Positions 8,400-17,198 are shown, counted from the stretch's first letter. The stretch is DNA of 64,000 nucleotides from Balneola vulgaris DSM 17893 (GCF_000375465.1 NZ_AQXH01000001.1:1403338-1467337), one strand, 5' to 3'. The notes: generated by a model not told the origin, from the sequence alone. Translations and numbers: made by a program.

Positions 8400-9152
8400 A
8401 TGAGCACATACCATATTCTGAATGGCGATTCTCTTCTTCAATACATAAATGAACATCACCTAGTTAAAGGCGAATTTATTGTTTTGCGTGAATGCTTAGT
8501 GGACGGCCCTGTTCAACATGAAAGTATTGAAGACCTTTTTGAAAAGAGAGCACAGTTTTTGGCTACAGCCTATGGCGACTCAACCATGGATTATCAGGCC
8601 AGTTCTGTATCTGAATTCAAAAAAATATCAAGCATACCTCCGAATAGTAACATTCACTTGTGGTTTGAAGAGGATTTATTTTGCCAAGTGAATCTTTGGT
8701 TCGCCTGCTACTTGCTTTCGAAAACAGATTTACAAGGATCTAGTGTCTATCTAGTATTACCCTCCAAAGAGCACCCCTACAGTTTTGCATCAATGCAAAC
8801 AGAGGAACTATTGAATGCTTATTCAAACAAACTGAGGTTGGAATTAGACGACCTTCACCTACTTGCTAATTTTTGGCTAGAGTATGCAAAAGGGAATTAC
8901 TATCTACTTCACACATTGGCTACACAAGTTGAAGAGAAATTTCCTTTTCTACTTAAGGCAACCAAAGCCAATATCGTATTGCATAATCCCGATGAGCATT
9001 CAAAAAGCCCTACACAAACACTGAAAATAATGCTCGATTTACATGGAGCTGAAAATTTTGGACTGATCTTTCAGGAATTCACCCGCTTCTACCCCGAATT
9101 AGGCTTTGGCGATTTACAAGTAATGAGAATGCTTAAAGAACTTCAAAAGTAA
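8400..9152 (+). CDS. DUF1835 domain-containing protein
   Basis: A 250-aa cytoplasmic protein. The start YHILNGDSLLQYI followed by FIVLRECLVDGPV is the DUF1835 signature (H-I-x-N-G-D-S ... L-x-D-G-P). The C-terminal third resembles the helical DUF3658-like tail often fused to it, but that is uncertain. No catalytic function is established. Two bases separate it from the DUF1304 gene. Confidence 0.82.
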   Translation: MSTYHILNGDSLLQYINEHHLVKGEFIVLRECLVDGPVQHESIEDLFEKRAQFLATAYGDSTMDYQASSVSEFKKISSIPPNSNIHLWFEEDLFCQVNLWFACYLLSKTDLQGSSVYLVLPSKEHPYSFASMQTEELLNAYSNKLRLELDDLHLLANFWLEYAKGNYYLLHTLATQVEEKFPFLLKATKANIVLHNPDEHSKSPTQTLKIMLDLHGAENFGLIFQEFTRFYPELGFGDLQVMRMLKELQK

Positions 9153-9232
9153 CTTCCTCCTTAACTTCTTAGCATCGTATATTCAACGCTCATTATTTTG
9201 CTTGAATAGCGATATAACCGTTTATTAAACTC

Positions 9233-9802
9233 ATGGAAAGAAACGAAGCATACACTGAAGCCTTAGATAAGTTTGTTAAGCTCTGGGGAGATATGGCATC
9301 GGCATGGGGAATCAATAAAACGATGGCGCAAATCCATGCCCTTCTTTATGCGGAATCTCAGGCCCTTGATACGGATTCCATCATGGAAAAGCTGGGTATA
9401 AGTCGAGGTAATGCTAATATGAATTTGCATCGTTTACTCGAGTGGGAGCTGATTCATAAGGAGCAAAAACTCGGAGATAGAAAAGATTATTATAGCGCCG
9501 AAACTGACGTTTGGAATATTGTATCTACGATAATTCGTGAGCGGCAACAAAGGGAAATCGCCCCCATTCGAGCAGAATTACAGGATTGCATCAAAACACT
9601 TGAGGCTGGCGGTTTAGAAGATGAGGAAAGCCGTGAGTTTAAAGAACGCATTGAAAATTACAATGAGTTTTTGGAGATGTTTGAACGCTTTACGGATGCA
9701 CTACTGCCCTATATCAATAAAAAGAACTTAGGATTCCTAAAACAGCTCATTAAGCTTGTTGAAGTAAAAGAATCACTGATTGGATCAAAAAAGAATGACT
9801 AA
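9233..9802 (+). CDS. GbsR/MarR-family winged-helix transcriptional regulator
   Basis: A 189-aa DNA-binding protein of the GbsR branch. The N-terminus KFVKLWGDMASAWGINKTMA leads into a winged helix with the recognition region DSIMEKLGISRGNANMNLHRL (the ~52-73 region), then the wing (EQKLGDRKDYYSAE), and a C-terminal helical dimerisation region. Family members respond to osmolytes or other small molecules; no ligand can be assigned. The last codons overlap the yraN start by 8 bp, so it leads a yraN-plsC operon and may regulate it. Confidence 0.9.
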   Translation: MERNEAYTEALDKFVKLWGDMASAWGINKTMAQIHALLYAESQALDTDSIMEKLGISRGNANMNLHRLLEWELIHKEQKLGDRKDYYSAETDVWNIVSTIIRERQQREIAPIRAELQDCIKTLEAGGLEDEESREFKERIENYNEFLEMFERFTDALLPYINKKNLGFLKQLIKLVEVKESLIGSKKND

Positions 9803-10160
9803 GAAAACCACCACCGACATTGGCAATGAAGGTGAAGAACTCGCATGCGCATATTTAGAATCTAAGGGTTGGAGAATCCTAGAAAGAAACTATTTCTTCG
9901 AAAAATCGGAGGTCGATATTGTAGCTTATGATGATACCGCCATCGTTTTTATTGAGGTCAAAATGAGATCCAGCGATAAATTCGGTAAGCCAGAAGAATT
10001 CGTGAGCGAAGTGAAAGTAGAGCATGTTTTTAAAGCGGCTGAAGCCTGGATGTATGAACGGAAAATGGAAGGCTCTCCTATGCGATTCGACGTAATCGGT
10101 ATCTTAAATGAAAAAGGAAAAGCTCCTGCCTTTAATCATATTGAAGACGCATTTCGATAA
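9795..10160 (+). CDS. YraN family (UPF0102) endonuclease-like protein
   Basis: A 121-aa protein with the UPF0102 restriction-endonuclease-like core: GNEGEELACAYLESKGW, then EVDIVAYDDTAIVFIEVK with the D...E-x-K metal-binding pattern, and a C-terminal FDVIGI strand. The biological role of the family is not settled. I chose the ATG at 9795; the frame can be extended five codons to a TTG at 9780, which lies deeper inside the regulator gene. It is followed 8 bp later by plsC. Confidence 0.9.
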   Translation: MTKKTTTDIGNEGEELACAYLESKGWRILERNYFFEKSEVDIVAYDDTAIVFIEVKMRSSDKFGKPEEFVSEVKVEHVFKAAEAWMYERKMEGSPMRFDVIGILNEKGKAPAFNHIEDAFR

Positions 10161-10168
10161 CACATACC

Positions 10169-10915
10169 ATGAGTACCCAGCTTAGCCCTACAGAATATAT
10201 TCGCAGCTTCATTGGTATGTTTGTATTCATGCTTTTATTAGCAATTGCTGCGGTTCTTATCATCATCCTTACTCTTCTAAGCTTTGGGAAAGCTACCGAT
10301 TGGATTGTTCGCACTTTTCCCGCTTACCTTGGCCGACCTGTTTTATTCATACTCGGTATAAAATTCACAAAAGTTGATCTCCGTCCGAAGGATTTAGGTC
10401 CGGCAGTGTATATTTTTAATCACAGTTCAACTTTAGACATTCCCGCTTTTCTATCCCTCGCTCTCGAGCGTTTTAGAATTATTGTTAAATGGGAATTACA
10501 GTACATCCCTTTCTTCTTCATCATTGGCCGGCTTACTGGACAAGTGTTCATTAAACGAAGCAATCGTGAACACGCTGTTGCTACCCTCAAAAAAACCTAT
10601 GATCGACTTAAGAATAACAACCTCAGTGTGATTATTGCTCCAGAAGGTTCACGAAAGCATGAGGGACGCATAGGCCCATTCAAAAAAGGAGCTTTTAGAA
10701 TGGCTATGGACTTAGGCTACCCTATTGTACCTATCTACTTCGATGGTAATGATGAACTAAGCAAAGGAGCTTCTCTTATGTCGAAAAAGGGAGAGATTAT
10801 AGCCACCATTCATCCTCCTATTGCTACAGTATCGTGGTCGCCTGATAACTTAGAAGATCACATCGCTGAAGTTAGAAAGCTCTATTTAGATTGGGCGGGT
10901 GTAAATACACAGTGA
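10169..10915 (+). CDS. plsC: 1-acyl-sn-glycerol-3-phosphate acyltransferase
   Basis: Transfers an acyl chain to lysophosphatidic acid to make phosphatidic acid, the membrane phospholipid precursor. The 248-aa protein has an N-terminal membrane anchor (~14-38), motif I NHSSTLD at 84-90 (the catalytic H-x4-D), motif II (GQVFIKR), and motif III PEGSR at 158-162 with GPFKKGAFRMA. The start ATG is 8 bp after yraN. Confidence 0.93.
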   Translation: MSTQLSPTEYIRSFIGMFVFMLLLAIAAVLIIILTLLSFGKATDWIVRTFPAYLGRPVLFILGIKFTKVDLRPKDLGPAVYIFNHSSTLDIPAFLSLALERFRIIVKWELQYIPFFFIIGRLTGQVFIKRSNREHAVATLKKTYDRLKNNNLSVIIAPEGSRKHEGRIGPFKKGAFRMAMDLGYPIVPIYFDGNDELSKGASLMSKKGEIIATIHPPIATVSWSPDNLEDHIAEVRKLYLDWAGVNTQ

Positions 10916-10942
10916 TATACTTCTTACCGCTAGCTATAGGCT

Positions 10943-10982
10943 AATATTGATTGACGAATTGGTTTTAAATTCATCAATATTT
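10943..10982. other. AT-rich hairpin between plsC and the propeller gene
   Basis: AATATTGAT...GAATT pairs with AATTC...ATCAATATT (9 + 5 bp with a small internal loop). There is no good U-tract, so it may be a weak terminator or a 5' structure of the next mRNA. Confidence 0.3.
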
Positions 10983-11019
10983 ATTATAAATCAACTTTTT
11001 GAGCCTAACTATTACCTTT

Positions 11020-12057
11020 GTGAAATCCCTGTATTCAATCATTCTTGTTTTAGCACTCTGTTTATTTTCATGTTCAAAACCTCAAACATTTGAAAGTGAA
11101 CAGCTATCTTTTATCAATCAATTTGGTGGTGAAGGAAGTTATGAGAGCCTGATTGGAAGAGCACGAAGTATTGAACAAAACTTAAAGGGTGAAATTATTA
11201 TACCTGATGCGGCTAACGCCAATATTAAAATTTATGATTCATCAGGTAATTATTTGCGTTCATATGGAAGAAAAGGAAGAGGACCCGGTGAGTTTTCTGG
11301 TGGTTTTTTTATAGACACTAGAAACGATACTATATTAACCTATGACGTTTCAAATTATACACTAAACTTTCATTCTGATGAAGGAGAGTTCATATCCACC
11401 TATCCCGTTGACTATTACTTCAGAGGACCAACTTTGTTTTTAAATGGGAATAAATTAATTACAGGAATAAAGACTAAAGCATTTACTACCGACTTATCAA
11501 AAGAAAAACTCTTCCATGTGCTCGACTTTGAAGGTAATGTAATTCATCAATTTGGAGAATTTCCAGTGATTGAAGATGAAGCCACAGCTTTTGTATATCG
11601 CAATTATTATGAAGTCATTGACAATAAACTCCATGTCCTTTTTGCATTCCTACCTATTTATCAGATTTATGACTTGAATGATTATTCGCTGATAAAATCT
11701 ATTGACCTTACAGAATTTGAGACCTTTCAAAAATCCTTTAGTGATTCCGATGTATCTCTAACACGAGAGGAAATTGTTAGCAATAAAAAGCCCCTCATTA
11801 GTTTTGCTGGAATGTTAAGCATTACTGACAATCATGTGTTCTTTTTTACCGACGCCGAAAAAAATGATGCTTTAGTTATTCGAAGATTCAAGATCAAAGA
11901 TGACAGTCTATCATTTGTTAAACGTATTGAAATCCCGACTGATGGCGACATATTAGGCATTACTGACCTCAATTATGATGCTACAAATAATATATTAAAC
12001 GCTCTAGTGGCCAGTAAATCTTCTGGTTTTGTTGTAAATCAGTACAAACTTAAATAA
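11020..12057 (+). CDS. 6-bladed beta-propeller lipoprotein
   Basis: A secreted lipoprotein of 345 aa. The signal peptide (KSLYSIILVLALCLFSC) ends in the lipobox L-F-S-C, so the protein is lipid-anchored after the Cys. The body carries beta-propeller repeats, including the diagnostic KGRGPGEF turn after IKIYDSSGNYLRSYG, as in the 6-bladed (BF3164/NHL-like) propellers common in Bacteroidetes and Balneolota. I prefer the GTG at 11020 because it gives a normal signal peptide; a TTG at 10999 would add seven residues. Ligand unknown. It converges on egtD with a 21-bp gap. A second gene of the same type and length lies at 22097. Confidence 0.85.
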   Translation: MKSLYSIILVLALCLFSCSKPQTFESEQLSFINQFGGEGSYESLIGRARSIEQNLKGEIIIPDAANANIKIYDSSGNYLRSYGRKGRGPGEFSGGFFIDTRNDTILTYDVSNYTLNFHSDEGEFISTYPVDYYFRGPTLFLNGNKLITGIKTKAFTTDLSKEKLFHVLDFEGNVIHQFGEFPVIEDEATAFVYRNYYEVIDNKLHVLFAFLPIYQIYDLNDYSLIKSIDLTEFETFQKSFSDSDVSLTREEIVSNKKPLISFAGMLSITDNHVFFFTDAEKNDALVIRRFKIKDDSLSFVKRIEIPTDGDILGITDLNYDATNNILNALVASKSSGFVVNQYKLK

Positions 12058-12078
12058 GTAAATTTTTTACAGAAATTT

Positions 12079-13005
12079 CTATTTGGGCACCAAATACTGA
12101 AGACTAAAATATTGGTTTTCATCGGTCCAAACTTTCTTCACCTCAAACCATTTACTTACAAGTTGGGCAAAGCCTTCTAGCGTATATTTGTGTGAATTTT
12201 CAGTGTGAACCGACTCCCCTTCTTCAAAACTGATCGTGGTTCCATTTACTTGTACTTCATGGCTTTCTTTTGCAAAAAGATGCATTTCTATACGACCTTT
12301 ATCCTCGTTCCAAATGGATTTATGTTCAAAAAGGGTTGCATCAAAATTGCTGTGAATCACAGAGTTTATATGCGAGAGTATATTTTTATTAAAAGCCGCT
12401 GTTACCCCTTTTTTATCGTTATAGGCTGCTTCTAACACCGATATATCTTTCTTCAAATCAACACCTATTAAAAAAGCGCCACCGTCTTTCACAAGATGAT
12501 AAATAACCTTTAAAAACTGGTCTACTTTATCTCTTTTGAAGTTGCCAATGGTTGAGCCAGGGTAAAACACCACACGGCGTGCATTCGGACTATCATCTGG
12601 AAGCTTGAATGGCTGAGTATAGTCGATAGATAAAGGTTTTATCTCAATGTGGGGGAACTCCTGTTGTAGTTGTTCAGCTACTTTCAGTAAATAATCTCCT
12701 GATATATCCATAGGCATATAGCAGCCTATGTTACTCATGCGTTTTAATAGGATTTTAGTTTTTTCACTGCTTCCACTTCCGGGTTCTATCAACAGAATAT
12801 TTTGCCCAAGTTGTGATTCAATTTCATCCACATATTTTTTAAGTATAGCTCGCTCTGTACGAGTGGGATAGTATTCTTCTAGCTCAGTAATATCATCAAA
12901 AAGCTCCGACCCTCGTTGATCGTAAAAATATTTACTTGGTAGTGTTTTAGGAGTAGAAGTCAAACCAGCAATGACTTCTTTCAACATGGTATTCTTATTT
13001 GTCAA
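12079..13005 (-). CDS. egtD: L-histidine N-alpha-methyltransferase
   Basis: Trimethylates histidine to hercynine using three S-adenosylmethionines, the first step of ergothioneine synthesis. The 308-aa protein (family ~320 aa) shows FYDQRGSELFDDITELEEYY, the conserved TRTERAIL, the SAM site IEPGSGSSEKTKILL and FYPGSTIGNF, all strongly conserved in EgtD. It starts 18 bp after the egtB stop and so forms a two-gene operon. Confidence 0.94.
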   Translation of the reverse strand: MTNKNTMLKEVIAGLTSTPKTLPSKYFYDQRGSELFDDITELEEYYPTRTERAILKKYVDEIESQLGQNILLIEPGSGSSEKTKILLKRMSNIGCYMPMDISGDYLLKVAEQLQQEFPHIEIKPLSIDYTQPFKLPDDSPNARRVVFYPGSTIGNFKRDKVDQFLKVIYHLVKDGGAFLIGVDLKKDISVLEAAYNDKKGVTAAFNKNILSHINSVIHSNFDATLFEHKSIWNEDKGRIEMHLFAKESHEVQVNGTTISFEEGESVHTENSHKYTLEGFAQLVSKWFEVKKVWTDENQYFSLQYLVPK

Positions 13006-13023
13006 CAGTTCAATATTTAAAAG

Positions 13024-14307
13024 TTATTTGGCTAGGCGGATTCCACTGAACTGCCAACGTGCATCAGCATGGAAAAAATTCCGGTATGTTTTTCGGATAT
13101 GAGATTTCGAAGTAGCACAAGAACCACCTCTCAATACATATTGGTTGGCCATAAATTTCCCATTGTATTCACCAAGAGCACCCGGTAAAGGTTTATATCC
13201 TGGATAGGGAGCGTAGCTACTCATGGTCCACTCCCACGCATCTCCATACATTTGTTTTAAGCCCTCTTTATTCGAAGCTGCAACGGGATGCATAAGATCA
13301 TTATCCACAAAATTCCCTTCTATAGGTTGCGCTCCGCAAGCATGCTCCCACTCTTGTTCAGTAGGTAAACGCACGCCTTTCCATCGAGCAAAGGCATCTG
13401 CCTCATAATAGCTTACATGGGTAACCGGCTCATTTTTGTTGATAGGCTGCACACCTGATAAGGTAAACATGTGCCAAACCCCTTCCTTTATAAACCAATA
13501 CAATGGGGCTTCCCAGCTTTCTGCCTGAACCGCGCTCCACCCTTCGTCTAACCAAAGCTCGGACCGCTTATACCCATCATCTTCCATAAACTGAAGGTAT
13601 TCCCCAACAGTTACTAAGCGGTCGGCTAATTCGAAATCTTGAACAAATGTGGAGTGCTTAGGATGCTCATTGTCATAAGTAAATTCATTTCCTTCATTCC
13701 CAATTTCAACTATACCTTTAGAAAATGAAATCCAGTTTATATCGGAGGGTGTACTTCCATCCACGTTAACCGTCTTTTTATAGGTAGGCAATAACGGATT
13801 CTGAGCTAATAGATATTTTAAGTCGGTTAAGATCAGCTCTTGATGCTGCTGCTCATGATTAATTCCAATTTCAACAACTTCCGACGCTTTTTCCCAGACT
13901 GAATCATCGCATTGCTCAATAAAATTTCGAACTTGATCATCTACATATTCCCTATAAGTAAATACTTCTTTTACCGTTGGGCGCGATAGCAAGCCACGCT
14001 TGGCTCGTGTGAATGGCACTCCTGTTTGTAGATAGTATGAGTTGAAAAAATAAGCGTACTGTGGATGTAAACTTTGAAAAGAGTCATCAAATTTCTCCAA
14101 AACAAAGGTCTCGAAAAACCAACTGGTATGAGCCAAGTGCCACTTAGTGGGACTCGCACTTTCCATGGGCTGTATTACGAAATCCTCAATTTCTAAGGGG
14201 TCAACTAAATGATGACTAAATGCTCTTACTTGATTATATAATGATAACAGATGCTCTCTACTGAATCTTTTATCATTCTGTATACTTGATGCTTTTTCTA
14301 AGCTCAT
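13024..14307 (-). CDS. egtB: Ergothioneine sulfoxide synthase
   Basis: Non-haem iron enzyme that joins a thiol donor to hercynine with O2. The 427-aa protein has an N-terminal DinB-like domain with three iron-binding histidines (AHTSWFFE, His60, and HEQQH, His151 and His155) and a C-terminal formylglycine-enzyme-like (FGE-sulfatase) domain ending FSGIRLAK. A Tyr-Tyr pair follows the first His by 31-32 residues. The His spacing (91 and 95) and this YY match, from memory, the Chloracidobacterium EgtB that uses cysteine. I chose the ATG at 14307 (MSLEKASS); the longest frame begins at a TTG nine codons upstream (14334). Confidence 0.94.
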   Translation of the reverse strand: MSLEKASSIQNDKRFSREHLLSLYNQVRAFSHHLVDPLEIEDFVIQPMESASPTKWHLAHTSWFFETFVLEKFDDSFQSLHPQYAYFFNSYYLQTGVPFTRAKRGLLSRPTVKEVFTYREYVDDQVRNFIEQCDDSVWEKASEVVEIGINHEQQHQELILTDLKYLLAQNPLLPTYKKTVNVDGSTPSDINWISFSKGIVEIGNEGNEFTYDNEHPKHSTFVQDFELADRLVTVGEYLQFMEDDGYKRSELWLDEGWSAVQAESWEAPLYWFIKEGVWHMFTLSGVQPINKNEPVTHVSYYEADAFARWKGVRLPTEQEWEHACGAQPIEGNFVDNDLMHPVAASNKEGLKQMYGDAWEWTMSSYAPYPGYKPLPGALGEYNGKFMANQYVLRGGSCATSKSHIRKTYRNFFHADARWQFSGIRLAK

Positions 14308-14374
14308 ACCTCTTTGATAATTATTAATGATCAAAGAATGTATAAAATGAATATTAAATCAAAAATTGAATTTT

Positions 14375-14626
14375 CTATTTATCTCTGAAAAAGAAAATCT
14401 TCTTATTAGCGGCGTCTCTTCTACTTTTAATACTAAAATCTTTGTTTTTACAATACTGATATACAGCCGTTCGCATCGAGTTAATATTTTTTTCGCTCGT
14501 ATATGAAACTTCAATTGCTTGCCCACCAGGCTTCAATTTATCAATAGCTTCTAGTAGAGGCTTAAACTTTGAGGTTCTTTTTTTGGTAGATTTTATAGTA
14601 GAGCGCTTAACGAATTTTATATCCAT
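14375..14626 (-). CDS. Small basic hypothetical protein, 83 aa
   Basis: Not recognised. The N-terminus is very Lys/Thr/Ser-rich (KRSTIKSTKKRTSKFK) and the protein ends with further Lys/Arg clusters around a short hydrophobic strand (KKIFFFRDK). The middle (LEAIDKLKPGGQAIEVSYT) looks like a folded alpha/beta element, and MRTAVYQYCKNKDFSIKSR resembles a nucleic-acid-binding helix, but this is speculative. It is 67 bp upstream of egtB on the same strand and could share its promoter region. Confidence 0.5.
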   Translation of the reverse strand: MDIKFVKRSTIKSTKKRTSKFKPLLEAIDKLKPGGQAIEVSYTSEKNINSMRTAVYQYCKNKDFSIKSRRDAANKKIFFFRDK

Positions 14627-14960
14627 AACAAGAAGATTATTTAGAATAATTTATATATCAGATTATATAAGATAATAATAAAAATAATTTTTCTGAGAAA
14701 TCATACACGTATTAATCGAACAATTCCTACAATAATAAAGGGGGTATCATTCCAATTATGTATCTAATAAATGATAGTTGGGCTGAGCAATTAGTGGGGC
14801 GTTAAATAATTTAACTGTGCAAACTTAGATCAAATGTGTTGCACCTCAATCGAGACTGGCGGATACAAAAAAAATCTAAGATCATAATCTGATATTTAAT
14901 TGATAATTCTGTAATGATTTAAGTTATTTGATTACAATACTAAAAAACAATGGTTTAATA
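14627..14960. other. AT-rich intergenic stretch without a gene
   Basis: About 330 bp between divergent genes with no supported coding frame. It contains A/T runs and a perfect 15-bp palindrome, GTTAAATAATTTAAC, at 14801-14815, followed by a GTGCAA...TTGCAC inverted repeat (14817-14844). These could be regulator sites for either gene but nothing identifies the regulator. Confidence 0.4.
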
Positions 14961-15557
14961 ATGAAAAAGGTTTCGATAGTAGTTATTACTCTTCTACTAA
15001 TTTCGCTGTCAAGTTATTGGTACTGGACAACTACACTGAGTTACGCACTTAGTCAAATAAAGAGTTCAATTGAACATCGCGATGTAACCACTTTCAAAGA
15101 ATACGTTGATATTGAAACTTTAATATCAAGGTTCATTGATGATGTTTTGGAAGTATCATATGAATCTATTGGAGAAGAAAATAATATCGCTAAAGAATTT
15201 GGCACTGGACTGGCACAATTAATGAAACCAAGAATGACAGATTTCATAAAAGAAAGAATTATTAGGTATGTTGAAAACGGGGGTACAGGTTCGCATGAAG
15301 ACGATACTCAAATAACCGAAGGTCTAAACTTGAATTATGAAGGCATATTCAATTTAGAATTTGGTCAACCATCTTACATCGAAAATGATGGGAAAATAGC
15401 TTATGTAGGTTTTGAATTTTATGACTCAGAATATGATACTACTCTATCAATAAAAACAATGTTCAGAGACTTAGGTAATCGATGGTGCCTTGTTGAAATA
15501 GCTAATACCAAAAGCATATTAGAAACTGTCAATAGATTTGAAGAAAAGAAAGATTAG
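14961..15557 (+). CDS. DUF2939-like membrane-anchored protein
   Basis: A 198-aa protein with one N-terminal hydrophobic helix (VSIVVITLLLISLSSYWYW) followed by YALSQIKSSIEHRDVTTFKEYVD, the pattern of DUF2939 proteins (a short helix pair, then a cystatin-like or SnoaL-like domain outside the membrane). The remainder is acidic and likely extracytoplasmic. I chose the ATG at 14961; the frame could be opened 11 codons earlier at a TTG (14928), which would put hydrophilic residues before the helix. Function unknown. It lies in an AT-rich stretch with no operon partner. Confidence 0.65.
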   Translation: MKKVSIVVITLLLISLSSYWYWTTTLSYALSQIKSSIEHRDVTTFKEYVDIETLISRFIDDVLEVSYESIGEENNIAKEFGTGLAQLMKPRMTDFIKERIIRYVENGGTGSHEDDTQITEGLNLNYEGIFNLEFGQPSYIENDGKIAYVGFEFYDSEYDTTLSIKTMFRDLGNRWCLVEIANTKSILETVNRFEEKKD

Positions 15558-15675
15558 TAGATGAGATTAGAAATGTATTTGTTCAAATCGACGCAAAAGC
15601 TCAGGGTTACTATATGAAACCAACTCTATTAAACGGTAGTGTTCAAGATTTTTGATAAAACTACCTTTATCATAC

Positions 15676-15701
15676 AAAAAAAGCCATCCGAATGGATAGC
15701 T
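15676..15701 (-). terminator. Rho-independent terminator after tRNA-Val
   Basis: On the minus strand AGCTATCC / GGATGGCT (8 bp, one G-U) with an ATTC loop is followed by a run of Ts, starting 9 bp after the tRNA 3' end. Confidence 0.8.
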
Positions 15702-15710
15702 TTTGTAATG

Positions 15711-15785
15711 TGGGCGATGAGGGACTCGAACCCCCGACCCCCTCGGTGTAAACGAGGTGCTCTAAACCAACTGAGCTAATCGCCC
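15711..15785 (-). tRNA. tRNA-Val (anticodon UAC)
   Basis: The minus strand folds as a complete cloverleaf: acceptor GGGCGAT / ATCGCCC, D-arm with AGCTCAGTTGGT, anticodon stem CCTCG / CGAGG with loop TTTACAC (anticodon TAC), and T-loop GGTTCGAGTCC. The discriminator is A and the CCA end is not encoded. It has a consensus promoter and its own terminator. Confidence 0.96.
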
Positions 15786-15798
15786 CCTTGAAGGGCGA

Positions 15799-15829
15799 CA
15801 AATATATGAACATTTCAAATCCCGACAAA
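15799..15829 (-). promoter_or_regulatory. Bacteroidetes-type promoter of tRNA-Val
   Basis: Reading the minus strand, TTTG (15829-15826), exactly 19 nt, then TATATTTG (15806-15799). This matches the -33 TTTG / -7 TAnnTTTG consensus of the Bacteroidetes primary sigma factor with perfect spacing. The predicted start lies a few bases before the tRNA 5' end at 15785. Confidence 0.8.
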
Positions 15830-15902
15830 GAAAATTTTTCTAATTTGTTGATTTATTGGTTAACACTGTTAACTTATAGCATCAATTAAATCCCGAATAC
15901 CT

Positions 15903-17198
15903 ATGAGCACCACTTCCTACACCCCTGTTATTGTTGATGGTATAAGAACTCCCTTCTTAAAATCTGGTACCGAGTATAATAATTTAATGGCTTACGACTT
16001 AGGCCGGTATGCCATACAAGGTTTGCTAGCCCGAAATGACATCCCTCTAGATCAGATTGATCGGGTTATAATGGGTAACGTAATCCAAGAAGTGAAAACC
16101 AGTAACATAGCTCGCGAAAGTGCTCTTGGAGCTGGCATTCCTAACTCTGTTCCCGCTTTTACTGTTTCACTTGCCTGTATCTCTTCTAACCAAGCTATCG
16201 CTAGTGGAATTGATCTTATTAAAACAGGTCAGGCTAAAATGATAATTGCAGGGGGAACCGAAACTATGTCGGATATTCCCGTTCGGTTCAAAAAGAAGTT
16301 CCGCCAGAAAGTATTAGCTGCTAGGAAATATAAATCACCTTTAGACTTCTTGAAGTTTTTTAAAGGGCTCGGAATCAAAGATTTTTTACCAGAGTTACCA
16401 GCTATCGCCGAATTTAGCACAGGTGAAACCATGGGTAAAAGTGCTGATAGAATGGCTGCTCATTTTAACATTAGTCGGCATGACCAAGATGAATATGCAA
16501 TGCGTTCCCATTTGATGGCCGCTAAAGCTACCGAGCAGGGACTCCTTGATGAAGAATTATTCCCAGTTAAAGTACCTCCCAAATTTAACATCGTTGAACA
16601 GGATAATGGCTTCAGAGCCGACACTACCCTTGAAAGGCTTTCTAAGCTTAGACCCGCTTTTATAAAGCCGCATGGTACCATTACGGCAGGTAATGCTAGC
16701 TTCTTAACAGATGGGGCTTCAGCCACATTGATTATGGAAGAACAAGAAGCATTGCGATTAGGCTTGAAACCTAAAGCCTATCTACGCAGTTATGCTTTTG
16801 TTTCCCAAGACCCCAAAGATGAGCTCCTTTTAGGTCCTGCTTATGCTACTCCAAAAGTGTTGGATGACATGAATCTCACATTGAATGACATTGGTGTATT
16901 TGAAATCCATGAAGCATTTGCAGGGCAAGTATTAGCCGTACTAGCCGCACTCGATTCTACTGAATTCGCAAAAAATAAACTCGGCCGCGAAGACAAAATT
17001 GGCTTAATCCCTATGGAAAAAATTAATACTCGAGGTGGCTCATTATCGCTAGGTCACCCATTTGGGGCTACGGGCGCCCGACTCGTTACGTCAGCAGCGA
17101 ATAGGCTTATCAAAGAAGATCATCAATTTGCCTTAGTAACAGCATGTGCAGCTGGTGGACAAGGTCATGCTATTATCCTAGAGAGGTATCCATCATGA
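15903..17198 (+). CDS. fadI: Acetyl-CoA C-acyltransferase (3-ketoacyl-CoA thiolase), FadI type
   Basis: Last step of fatty-acid beta-oxidation: thiolytic cleavage of 3-ketoacyl-CoA to acetyl-CoA and a shortened acyl-CoA. The 431-aa protein has the nucleophilic Cys92 in SLACISSNQA, the EIHEAFAGQ motif, GHPFGATGAR and a C-terminal CAAGGQGHA with the acid/base Cys. The length and the insertion after residue ~135 (RFKKKFRQK) resemble FadI and the mitochondrial trifunctional beta subunit. Its stop overlaps fadJ's ATG by four bases. Confidence 0.93.
   Translation: MSTTSYTPVIVDGIRTPFLKSGTEYNNLMAYDLGRYAIQGLLARNDIPLDQIDRVIMGNVIQEVKTSNIARESALGAGIPNSVPAFTVSLACISSNQAIASGIDLIKTGQAKMIIAGGTETMSDIPVRFKKKFRQKVLAARKYKSPLDFLKFFKGLGIKDFLPELPAIAEFSTGETMGKSADRMAAHFNISRHDQDEYAMRSHLMAAKATEQGLLDEELFPVKVPPKFNIVEQDNGFRADTTLERLSKLRPAFIKPHGTITAGNASFLTDGASATLIMEEQEALRLGLKPKAYLRSYAFVSQDPKDELLLGPAYATPKVLDDMNLTLNDIGVFEIHEAFAGQVLAVLAALDSTEFAKNKLGREDKIGLIPMEKINTRGGSLSLGHPFGATGARLVTSAANRLIKEDHQFALVTACAAGGQGHAIILERYPS

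Noticed and set aside
14801..14844. GTTAAAT / ATTTAAC sites that resemble integron attC core sites
   Set aside because: The two sites are in the wrong order and touch each other, no second core site lies at the right distance, and no integrase or cassette genes are present.
15711..15785. tRNA-Val as an integration site for a genomic island
   Set aside because: No direct repeat of the tRNA 3' end and no integrase gene were found on either side.
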